A DNA stretch of 53,195 bases from an uncultured Pseudomonadota bacterium (lineage in GTDB: Bacteria; Pseudomonadota; Gammaproteobacteria; Steroidobacterales; Steroidobacteraceae), in assembly GCA_903828595.1 (NCBI GenBank), contig CAIKMS010000010.1, positions 1 to 53,195 on the forward strand, given 5' to 3'. Both the position numbers and the translations under genes were made by a program. Each line of letters begins with the position of its first letter. Position 1 is the first letter of the stretch. This document shows positions 44,228-52,047 of this stretch, in pieces. A model generated the notes under the pieces. It did no database searches, was not told the origin of the DNA, and saw nothing but the letters and a program-made list of their open reading frames with translations.

Positions 44228-44263
44228 GAGCTAGATCCCATGCCTGAGCTAGATCCCATGCCT
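44228..44263. repeat. Perfect 18-bp tandem duplication in the purB/nudL divergent region
   Basis: GAGCTAGATCCCATGCCT occurs twice head to tail with no mismatch (44228-44245 and 44246-44263), 95 bases from the purB start and 71 bases from the nudL start. It is non-coding in the chosen annotation. It may be a recent replication-slippage duplication or doubled regulator site. Confidence 0.85.
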
Positions 44264-44334
44264 GATCAGCAACAACCACCGCGGATGGCCATCGGCGACT
44301 TGAAGGTGCGCGTTGTGCGGGGATGGGATTGAGT

Positions 44335-44982
44335 ATGAGCCTACAATCCCCTGAAGCGTTGAAGACACGCCTGCGAGAGCGATTGGCGCTCAGCCAGCCG
44401 GGTATGTTCAATCGACTGTGCGTGGGTGGTTTATCGGCTGAGGATAGCCAGGCTTTTTTATCGTTGATGCCCACCGGTCGCACTCCGGCAGCGGTGCTGG
44501 TGCCCGTGATTGATCGCCCCGAGGGGCTCACTGTGCTGCTGACTGAACGCGCAGCAGATCTACGTCATCATGCGGGCCAAATTGCCTTTCCCGGGGGGCG
44601 GATTGAGCCCACGGATACCGATGCGATAGCAGCGGCACTGCGGGAAACCCGCGAGGAGATCGGCTTGGGCGCTGATCGAATTGAGATCCTGGGATTTCTG
44701 GATGATCAGCTGGTCATTTCCGGATATCGAGTCACTCCGGTGGTGGGGCTCGTTCAACCCGGCTTTGAGTTGATTATTGACCAGTCGGAAGTGGCGACCC
44801 ACTTTGAAGTCCCGTTGACCGATGTGCTGGATCCGGCGCGCCATCAGCCTCGAAAAGTTGAGCTGGCGGGAGTGGAGTTGTGGTTTAAAGACGTGGTGTT
44901 AGAGCCCTATACCATTTGGGGTATGACCGGATCAGTGCTCTTATCGCTCGCGCGCTTACTGACCCCGCCAGGAGTGGAGTGA
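44335..44982 (+). CDS. nudL: NudL-type CoA pyrophosphatase (Nudix)
   Basis: A 215-residue Nudix hydrolase. The UPF0035 signature L-L-T-E-R-A-(x2)-L-R-H-H-A-G-Q-I-A-F-P-G-G runs into the Nudix box with ALRETREEIGL, which together define CoA-specific pyrophosphatases that cut CoA to 4'-phosphopantetheine and 3',5'-ADP. The ATG at 44335 is preceded by GGGA at about six bases; an ATG at 44323 lacks spacing for a ribosome binding site. The stop shares a base with the mazG start (TGATG), starting a coupled nudL-mazG-hrpA run. Confidence 0.9.
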   Translation: MSLQSPEALKTRLRERLALSQPGMFNRLCVGGLSAEDSQAFLSLMPTGRTPAAVLVPVIDRPEGLTVLLTERAADLRHHAGQIAFPGGRIEPTDTDAIAAALRETREEIGLGADRIEILGFLDDQLVISGYRVTPVVGLVQPGFELIIDQSEVATHFEVPLTDVLDPARHQPRKVELAGVELWFKDVVLEPYTIWGMTGSVLLSLARLLTPPGVE

Positions 44983-45758
44983 TGCCCATCGATGATCTAT
45001 TGAAAATTATGGAGCGACTGCGCGATCCGCTGACAGGGTGTGAGTGGGATCTAGCACAGAGCTACCAGACCATTGCGCCTTATACCATCGAGGAAGCCTA
45101 CGAGGTGGTCGATGCGATTGAGCGAGCCGACATCGGTGCTTTGCGCGATGAATTGGGCGATCTCTTGTTGCAGGTGGTATTCCATGCCCAAATGGCCAAG
45201 GAAGCCGGCGACTTTAGCTTTGATGACGTGGTCCGAGCGATCTGCGATAAGTTGATTCGTCGCCATCCGCATATCTTTACGCCCGCCGGTCGTATTTCGG
45301 CGAGCGACACCACGAAGGCTTGGGAAGACGCCAAACAAAAAGAGCGCGTAGCCCGTGGCGCGACCAGCGTGTTGGATGATGTGCCATTGGCTCTGCCCGC
45401 CCTGACCAGGGCCGATAAAATTGCTCGCCGGGCGGCGCGCATAGGCTTTGATTGGCGGGACGTGAACGGACCCCGTGAAAAAATCGCCGAGGAACTCGCG
45501 GAAGTCGAAGAAGCGATGGGCCGAGGCGATGCCGATGACATTGCCAGTGAAGTGGGTGATCTGCTTTTTGCCGTTGTCAGTTACGCCAGGCACTTAGGGG
45601 TGGATCCGGAGAGCGCTTTGCGCGGGTCCACGCGACGTTTTGAGAGTCGGTTTCGTTACGTGGAGTCCCGGGCCCAGCAGGCGCTAGAGACGGTAGAACT
45701 AGAAACCTTAGAGCAGTGGTGGCAGGAAGCCAAAGTCGATGAGCGTCGAGGCCGCTGA
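44982..45758 (+). CDS. mazG: Nucleoside triphosphate pyrophosphohydrolase MazG
   Basis: A 258-residue protein with two MazG domains. The N-terminal one has WDLAQSYQTIAPYTIEEAYEV and ELGDLLLQVVFHAQMA; the C-terminal one has KIAEELAEVEEA and the metal-binding D-D-I-A-S-E-V-G-D-L-L-F-A-V. It hydrolyses NTPs to NMPs and limits abnormal nucleotides. GGAGTGGAG immediately upstream serves as binding site. Length agrees with E. coli MazG. It overlaps hrpA by 20 bases. There is no mazEF toxin module nearby. Confidence 0.95.
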   Translation: MPIDDLLKIMERLRDPLTGCEWDLAQSYQTIAPYTIEEAYEVVDAIERADIGALRDELGDLLLQVVFHAQMAKEAGDFSFDDVVRAICDKLIRRHPHIFTPAGRISASDTTKAWEDAKQKERVARGATSVLDDVPLALPALTRADKIARRAARIGFDWRDVNGPREKIAEELAEVEEAMGRGDADDIASEVGDLLFAVVSYARHLGVDPESALRGSTRRFESRFRYVESRAQQALETVELETLEQWWQEAKVDERRGR

Positions 45759-48700
45759 CACCACGCGATTTTTGGCCGCGGACCGTCCGCACGCGCTGCG
45801 CCTGATTGAGCGTATCGCGCAGCGTACGGCCCGACGACAGCCTGTAGCTCGTGAACAGGAACAGTTGGGTGTGCTCGTAGCGCAAAGTCAGGCCAAGGTA
45901 GCCGCACGCGCTGCCAGCGTGCCGTTACTAACCTATCCGGGCGATCTTCCGGTTGTGGCGCAACGCGAGGTCATCGCCACGGCCATTGCTGCGCATCAAG
46001 TGGTGATTGTTTGCGGCGAAACCGGTTCAGGCAAAACCACGCAGTTACCCAAAATCTTGTTGGGCCTAGGACGAGGCTGCACGGGCCTGATTGGCCACAC
46101 CCAGCCGCGTCGTATCGCTGCACGCAGTGTGGCCCAACGCATTGCCGACGAACTCAAGGTGGAGTTGGGCGGCTTGGTCGGTTTTAAGGTACGTTTTAGT
46201 GATCGCAGCGCCAGCAACACCCTAGTTAAAGTCATGACAGACGGCATTTTGCTGGCTGAGATGCGAGAAGACCCGGACCTTTTGCGGTACGACACACTCA
46301 TCATTGATGAGGCGCATGAGCGCTCGCTGAATATTGATTTTTTGCTCGGTTACTTGCGGGGATTGTTGGTACGTCGGCCGGATCTGAAACTGGTGATTAC
46401 CTCGGCTACGATTGATCCGGGTCGGTTTGCGGAATACTTTGGCGGTGCGCCTATTATTCAGGTTGAGGGGCGCAGTTTTGCCATTGAGACGCGTTACCGT
46501 CCCCCGGGTGCTGATGATGACGACGCCTTTGATGTGGGCTTAAGTGCGAGCATCGTGGCTGCGGTTGGTGAAATTTTAAGTGAGCGCTCGGATATCGGCC
46601 GCGGTGACATGCTGGTGTTCTTGCCTGGCGAACGCGAAATCCGCGAAACCGCTGATTATCTGACGCAGGCCTACGGTGGACGCTTAGACGTCTTGCCCTT
46701 GTATTCACGCTTATCGTGGGCCGAGCAACAACGTGTGTTCGATCGGCAGGGTCGGCAACGCGTGGTGCTATCGACCAACGTCGCGGAAACCTCTTTGACG
46801 GTGCCGGGGATACGCAGCGTGATTGATGCGGGGCTGGCGCGTATTTCGCGCTACTCACCGCGCGCAAAAATTCAGCGTTTGCCGGTCGAGCCGGTCTCGC
46901 AGGCCAGTGCCGATCAGCGTCGCGGGCGATGCGGTCGTGTAGGCACCGGTCTGTGCATACGCTTATACAGCGAGGAAGATTACAACTTGCGTCCGGCCAG
47001 CACCCCACCCGAGGTGCTTAGAACTAATTTGGCCAGTGTGATTCTGCAGATGGAAGTTCTGGGTTTGGGGTCCTGCGGGGATTTCCCGTTTATGGATCCA
47101 CCAGAGACTCGCTTGGTTAATGACGGTTACCGACTCCTGCAAGAGTTGCAGGCGGTTGATGACGATCGTTTTGTGACCGCGCACGGCAAAGCTATGGCGC
47201 GCTTACCTGTGGATCCACGCTTTGCGCGCATGCTGGTTGCCGCCCAGGGCACGGGCGCCTTGCAAGAAACTCTGATCTTATCGGCCGTGCTGTCTTTGCA
47301 GGATCCGCGCGAACGCCCGCCGGACCAGCCCGGCACGGCCGATGAGCGGCATGCGGTGTGGGCCGATCAGCGCTCGGACTTCATCACCTTATTAAATCTT
47401 TGGGCTGCCTATCAAAGTGAGCGCGCAAGCCTGTCAAAGTCAGCGCTGCGGCGTTGGTGTGCGGCGCAGTTTTTGTCAGCTACGCGCATGCGGGAATGGG
47501 AGGAGTTGTTATCGCAACTCAGTGACGTCGTGCGCGATCTTGGCTGGGTGGTTAATACCGAGCCTGCTAATTACGAGAACTTACACAAGGCTTTGCTGTG
47601 CGGCCTGCTCGGTCAGATTGGGTTGAAGGAAGAAGGCAGCACCGTGCGCGGCGAGTACCGTGGGCCTCGCGGCCTGAAGTTTCTGATCGCGCCGGGCAGT
47701 GCACTAAAGTCGCGTACCCCGCGTTATATCGTCTGTGCGCAGATTGTCGAAACACAGCGCATTTACGCGCGTGTTGTGGCGGCGGTAGAGCCGGAATGGA
47801 TCGAGTGGGCCGGTCGCCACCTGTTGAAGCAAGAATATACCGAGCCTACCTGGGATCCTTCGCGTGGCGTAGTCAATGCCCTACAAGCCGTTACCCTGTT
47901 TGGCTTGGTGTTAATAGCCGGGCGGCGAGTCAATTACGGTCGGGTCGCGCCAATACAGGCGCGCGAGATTTTTGTGCGCGAGGCCCTAGTGCACGGTCGC
48001 TCGCGCTTAAACGCGGCTTTTTTCAAGCATAACGCTGCGCTAAAGCAGAGCCTGATTGACGAAGAGGCGGCCATTCGGCGCCACGAATTTTTTGTCGATG
48101 AAACTGTCGAGGCGCAGTTTTATCTGGACCGCTTACCGGTAGACGCTCATTCGTTGGCGGCTTTTGATACTTGGCGTAAACAGGCCGAGCGTACCCAGCC
48201 GCAGCTGTTATTTATGAAGGATCAGGATCTGCGTCGACCGGAGTCACTGGCGGTGGATCGATCGCGATGGCCGCAAGTGTTGCCGCTGGGCGTGAATGTT
48301 TTGCCGGTGAGTTATCGGTTTGATCCGCAGTCAACCGATGACGGCGCTACTTTGGTGGTGCCCGCGCCGTTGGTAGAGACACTCGATCCAGGCGAGTTGG
48401 AGTGGGGCATTCCCGGCTGGCGTCGTGAAAAAATCACAGAAATCATTCGAGGCTTACCCAAAGCCCAGCGACGACACTTAGTGCCTGCACCCGATGTGGC
48501 CGCGCGAGCTGATCAGGAGATGGAGTCACTGCGCGATCAGCCGTTTTACAGCGCCCTGAGCCAGGCCTTAACGCGAGTGTCCGGACAATCGGTCCCGGTG
48601 GACATGCTGAGTGCTGTTGAAGTGCCCGCGCATCTGCGATTGCACCTGTCGGTGGTCGCCGCCGATGAAAAGGTCGTGGCCACCAGTCGGGATCTGCGCG

Positions 48701-49662
48701 AAGTCCGTCGCGCTATGCGCGGCACGGTGCAAGCACCGATACAGTCGCCAGTTCAAGGTCAGGAATTCGAACGCAACAATATTCGTAGTTGGGAATGGCA
48801 GACGCTGCCCGAAAGCGTGCAGGTAACGCGGCAGGGCGTACGGCTTGAGCTGTATCCGGTCATCATCGATCAAAAAGAATCGGCAGGACTGACTTTGGTT
48901 GCCGACGCTATCGAGGCGCAGCGCCTGCACCGTCTGGGCGTGCTTCGGCTACTGTGTATGGAATGGGCCGGGCTACTGCGCAACGTAAAACGCGATTTGG
49001 CCGCGGATCGTGACCTCATGCTTTTGCACCAATCCCTGGGACCGGCGGCGGAACTGCCGGTGGCGATGAGCGAGCGTGCGGTGGCGCGCGTGTGTTTGCC
49101 GGCGGATATCGCCGCCCCGCGCAGCCGGGAGTCTTTCGAAGCCGCACAAAAGCGCGGCCAAGCGCAGTTAGTCCCGACGGTTGAGCGACTCAACCAGCGT
49201 GTCCGCGAGACGTTGAAGTTGTATCTAGAGATCAGCCAGCAAATTAGCCATCTGTCGGCGGCTCTGGATCAGGAGTTGGTCGCGGATATGAAACGCAGCC
49301 TGCAGCGGTTGGTCTATCCGGGATTTGTGGCTGGCACGCCGGACCCCTGGCTGGACTCACTGCCTCGCTTTTGCCGAGCCCTCCAGCGCCGGGTGACTAA
49401 ATTGCCCGGGGCGCGAGGTGCGGTGGCGGATGCGCACTATGATTTTCGTGAGCGATGGAAGCGCCACGACGACTTGTGTAAGACGGCATTAAAGCTCGAT
49501 CCAAACCGCCTGCCCGATGCGGTAACGCAGTGGCGTTGGTTGATCGAAGAATACGTGGTGTCGGTGTTTGCTCAGGATCTGAAAACCTCGGTTACGGTAT
49601 CGCCGAAGCGGCTCAGCGACGCTGAAGCACTGGCGCGGCGGGCCGTCGACGCACTGCGCTAA
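45739..49662 (+). CDS. hrpA: ATP-dependent RNA helicase HrpA (DEAH box)
   Basis: A 1307-residue DEAH helicase, equal in length to E. coli HrpA. Walker A is GETGSGKTT, the DEAH box is in IIDEAHERSLN, motif III is SAT, and motif VI is DQRRGRCGRVGTG. Helicase-associated domains follow, and the long C-terminal half has the HrpA-specific DUF3418 region. HrpA resolves stalled or collided ribosomes. The start lies inside mazG, with GGAAG about nine bases upstream, implying coupled translation. The reading frame is intact throughout. Confidence 0.95.
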   Translation: MSVEAADTTRFLAADRPHALRLIERIAQRTARRQPVAREQEQLGVLVAQSQAKVAARAASVPLLTYPGDLPVVAQREVIATAIAAHQVVIVCGETGSGKTTQLPKILLGLGRGCTGLIGHTQPRRIAARSVAQRIADELKVELGGLVGFKVRFSDRSASNTLVKVMTDGILLAEMREDPDLLRYDTLIIDEAHERSLNIDFLLGYLRGLLVRRPDLKLVITSATIDPGRFAEYFGGAPIIQVEGRSFAIETRYRPPGADDDDAFDVGLSASIVAAVGEILSERSDIGRGDMLVFLPGEREIRETADYLTQAYGGRLDVLPLYSRLSWAEQQRVFDRQGRQRVVLSTNVAETSLTVPGIRSVIDAGLARISRYSPRAKIQRLPVEPVSQASADQRRGRCGRVGTGLCIRLYSEEDYNLRPASTPPEVLRTNLASVILQMEVLGLGSCGDFPFMDPPETRLVNDGYRLLQELQAVDDDRFVTAHGKAMARLPVDPRFARMLVAAQGTGALQETLILSAVLSLQDPRERPPDQPGTADERHAVWADQRSDFITLLNLWAAYQSERASLSKSALRRWCAAQFLSATRMREWEELLSQLSDVVRDLGWVVNTEPANYENLHKALLCGLLGQIGLKEEGSTVRGEYRGPRGLKFLIAPGSALKSRTPRYIVCAQIVETQRIYARVVAAVEPEWIEWAGRHLLKQEYTEPTWDPSRGVVNALQAVTLFGLVLIAGRRVNYGRVAPIQAREIFVREALVHGRSRLNAAFFKHNAALKQSLIDEEAAIRRHEFFVDETVEAQFYLDRLPVDAHSLAAFDTWRKQAERTQPQLLFMKDQDLRRPESLAVDRSRWPQVLPLGVNVLPVSYRFDPQSTDDGATLVVPAPLVETLDPGELEWGIPGWRREKITEIIRGLPKAQRRHLVPAPDVAARADQEMESLRDQPFYSALSQALTRVSGQSVPVDMLSAVEVPAHLRLHLSVVAADEKVVATSRDLREVRRAMRGTVQAPIQSPVQGQEFERNNIRSWEWQTLPESVQVTRQGVRLELYPVIIDQKESAGLTLVADAIEAQRLHRLGVLRLLCMEWAGLLRNVKRDLAADRDLMLLHQSLGPAAELPVAMSERAVARVCLPADIAAPRSRESFEAAQKRGQAQLVPTVERLNQRVRETLKLYLEISQQISHLSAALDQELVADMKRSLQRLVYPGFVAGTPDPWLDSLPRFCRALQRRVTKLPGARGAVADAHYDFRERWKRHDDLCKTALKLDPNRLPDAVTQWRWLIEEYVVSVFAQDLKTSVTVSPKRLSDAEALARRAVDALR

Positions 49663-49703
49663 CCCGCGCGGTAATTGCCTCGGGTGTGGCTTTCCCGAAC
49701 GGT

Positions 49704-49833
49704 GATTGGAGCGAACGATTGGATCGAATGATTGGATCGAATGATCGGATCGAACGATCGGACTGGATGAGCTCAGCGCAGGAGCTGAACGGGGCCGCGC
49801 GTTGGATGATCGGACTGGATGATCGGGTTGGAT
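49704..49833. repeat. Array of 13-bp tandem repeats
   Basis: In the 340-base gap between hrpA and the DAHP synthase gene, units of consensus GATYGGATCGAAY repeat every 13 bases: five contiguous units (49704-49768), then 39 bases of diverged sequence, exactly three periods, then two more good units (49808-49833), ten periods in all. Two adjacent units (49717-49742) are identical. The period is not a multiple of three and no ORF uses it. The remaining gap (49834-50002) shows nothing I can name beyond the next gene's ribosome binding site. Confidence 0.85.
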
Positions 49834-50002
49834 GCTTGGATTGTCGGCAGGCGTAAGTGCGCTCGCCAGCCCGCCATCACCACGGACCCACGATGGAGTC
49901 GGCGTTTTTAGTCAATTGCAGGTCGTTTTCTGCCGTACTGGGCTGTAATTTTTAGCGCCAGCGGGCGAAGAACAGCGAGCGGTGGTGCTAGGATCGAAAG
50001 TT

Positions 50003-51361
50003 ATGAACCCAACATCTTCAAAAACACAGTGGAGTCCGGACAGCTGGTCACGTTTCGAGACGTTGCAGCAGCCGGTTTATCGTGATGCGGCTGCCTTAAA
50101 GCAGGCCGTGGACAGCCTGACCGCCTTGCCACCTATCGTGGTGTCATGGGAGGTTGATGAATTAAAGCGTCGTTTGGGCTTAGCCCAACGCGGTGAGGCG
50201 TTTGTTTTGCAGGGAGGAGATTGCGCAGAATCGCTAGAGGATTGCGAGTCGTCGCACATCGTTCAGCAATTAAAAGTGCTGCTGCAAATGAGCCTGGTGT
50301 TGGTACATGGGTTGCGCCAACCCATTATCCGGGTTGGACGTTTTGCGGGCCAATACGCCAAGCCCCGCTCGGCGGACACCGAAACTAAAGACGGCGTTAC
50401 GCTGCCTAGCTATCGCGGCGACATCGTCAATCGCGCGCCGTTTGACGCGGCTTCGCGTGAGCCGGATCCACAGTTACTGCTGCGTGGCTACGAGCGAGCG
50501 GCATTGACTTTGAATTTTGTGCGCGCCCTGATTGACGGTGGATTTACCGACCTGCACCACCCTGAGCTCTGGGATCTGGAGTTTATGCGTCACTCGTCGA
50601 AGTATGACGAGTACAAACGTATTGTCGACAGCCTGTCTGATTCGATGCGCTTTTTTGAGTCTCTAACCGGTCGTCCGGTGCACGATGCCAACAAGGTGGA
50701 TTTTTACTCTAGCCATGAGGGTCTGCACCTACTCTACGAGCAGGCTCAGACGCGCTACATCAGCCGTTGTCATCAGTGGTACAACCTGTCCACGCATATG
50801 CCGTGGATTGGGGTTCGTACCGCTGCGCTCAACGGTGGGCATGTCGAGTATTTCCGCGGTATCGCCAATCCGGTAGGCGTTAAGGTCGGGGCGACGGCTG
50901 AGCCCGAGTATTTGGCGGAGTTAATCCGCACGCTTAACCCAACGGCGGAGCCGGGTCGTCTGGCGCTGATTCACCGACTGGGTGCCACGAAGATTGATGA
51001 GGCGTTGCCGAGACTGATCGAAGCCGTAAGGCGTTCTGGCCAAGAAGTTCTGTGGATCTGCGACCCCATGCACGGCAACACGGAAAGCACGAGTACTGGC
51101 GTTAAAACCCGTCGTTTCGACAATATCTTAGGTGAACTGGAAGCTGCATTTAAGATTCATCACGAGATGGGCAGCCGGCTGGGCGGGGTGCATCTGGAAT
51201 TGACCGGTGAGAACGTCACGGAGTGCACGGGTGGAGCCCGTGGTCTTAGCGATACCGATCTGGCCCGCGCTTACCGCTCCACTGTCGACCCGCGGCTGAA
51301 TTTCGAGCAGGCGATTGAGGTCGCGATGCGGATATCCCGGCACTCGAGTATTGCCCGCTAA
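50003..51361 (+). CDS. Class II 3-deoxy-D-arabino-heptulosonate-7-phosphate synthase
   Basis: A 452-residue class II (plant-like) DAHP synthase, joining phosphoenolpyruvate and erythrose 4-phosphate at the entry to aromatic biosynthesis. Diagnostic segments: WSPDSWSRF at the start, FVLQGGDCAESL with the metal Cys, R-V-G-R-F-A-G-Q-Y-A-K-P-R-S, NLSTHMPWIGVRT, and the late ICDPMHGNTE and HLELTGENVTECTGG. The ATG at 50003 has AGGA nine bases upstream; a GTG at 49982 would add seven residues. Its final 116 bases are overlapped in antisense by rluE. Class II forms occur in both primary and secondary metabolism; single-gene context favours primary. Confidence 0.94.
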   Translation: MNPTSSKTQWSPDSWSRFETLQQPVYRDAAALKQAVDSLTALPPIVVSWEVDELKRRLGLAQRGEAFVLQGGDCAESLEDCESSHIVQQLKVLLQMSLVLVHGLRQPIIRVGRFAGQYAKPRSADTETKDGVTLPSYRGDIVNRAPFDAASREPDPQLLLRGYERAALTLNFVRALIDGGFTDLHHPELWDLEFMRHSSKYDEYKRIVDSLSDSMRFFESLTGRPVHDANKVDFYSSHEGLHLLYEQAQTRYISRCHQWYNLSTHMPWIGVRTAALNGGHVEYFRGIANPVGVKVGATAEPEYLAELIRTLNPTAEPGRLALIHRLGATKIDEALPRLIEAVRRSGQEVLWICDPMHGNTESTSTGVKTRRFDNILGELEAAFKIHHEMGSRLGGVHLELTGENVTECTGGARGLSDTDLARAYRSTVDPRLNFEQAIEVAMRISRHSSIAR

Positions 51362-51947
51362 CGGTACGCCTTGGCGCCTGCACGGCTTTTTCAAGCGCGG
51401 CGATTTCCTCAGAAGTCGCCTGACGATGTTGCCCTGGGGACAGGCCATCCAGGGTCAGCGGTCCTATGGCGTAACGGATTAGGCGCAAGGTCGGTAGGCC
51501 CACGGCGGCCGTCATGCGCCGAACCTGGCGGTTGCGTCCCTCACGCAGCCCCAATTCCAACCAGTGCGTGGGAATGTGGGCCCGGTAGCGTATCGGTGGG
51601 TCGCGCGGCCCTATGGACACGGCCTCACTTAAATAACGGGCATCAGCCGGTCGTGTAGGACCGTCACTTAAGGTCAGACCCTCCCGCAGTTTCGCTAACG
51701 CTAAGTCACTGGGCGTCCCTTCGACCTGAGCCCAGTAGACTTTAGTCATCGCATGGCGTGGGTCAGTAATCTGCGCCTGCAGTGGACCGTGGTCGGTGAG
51801 CAGCACCAAGCCTTCGCTGTCGTAGTCCAGCCGACCCGCCGGGTAGACCGCGGGGCAGTGCAACAGGTCGCCTAAACAGCGCTTGCCCCCTTCGGAGGTA
51901 AAACGCGTCAGAACCTGGAAGGGCTTATTGAGCAGGATGACCTTCAA
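51246..51947 (-). CDS. rluE: 23S rRNA pseudouridine synthase, RluE/RsuA family
   Basis: A 233-residue RsuA/RluE-type pseudouridine synthase. It starts KVILLNKPFQVLTRFT, has the catalytic Asp in YPAGRLDYDSEGLVLLT, TKVYWAQVEG, and ELGLREGRNRQVRRMTAAVGLPTLRLIR. RluE modifies U2457 of 23S rRNA in E. coli. The conserved part ends near residue 185; the last 40 or so residues are a basic, low-complexity tail read antisense to the 3' end of the DAHP synthase gene. It is divergent from icd, the same arrangement as in E. coli, which supports the RluE call. Confidence 0.9.
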   Translation of the reverse strand: MKVILLNKPFQVLTRFTSEGGKRCLGDLLHCPAVYPAGRLDYDSEGLVLLTDHGPLQAQITDPRHAMTKVYWAQVEGTPSDLALAKLREGLTLSDGPTRPADARYLSEAVSIGPRDPPIRYRAHIPTHWLELGLREGRNRQVRRMTAAVGLPTLRLIRYAIGPLTLDGLSPGQHRQATSEEIAALEKAVQAPRRTVSGQYSSAGISASRPQSPARNSAAGRQWSGKRGPDRYR

Positions 51948-52047
51948 AACGGCAGCCTCACTGATAACGACCTAGCCTATGGGCGCATTTAACAACGCAG
52001 GCTCGGTGCTGTGGTAACCTTCGCGCGGTCATTTCGCGGAGTTTCTC

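Noticed and set aside
44130..44531. 133-codon minus-strand ORF across the 18-bp duplication
   Set aside because: Its apparent AQAWDL repeat is just translation of the DNA duplication, and it overlaps the conserved nudL start.
44982..45758. MazG as part of a toxin-antitoxin module
   Set aside because: No mazE/mazF or other toxin gene is adjacent; the gene is a two-domain housekeeping MazG.
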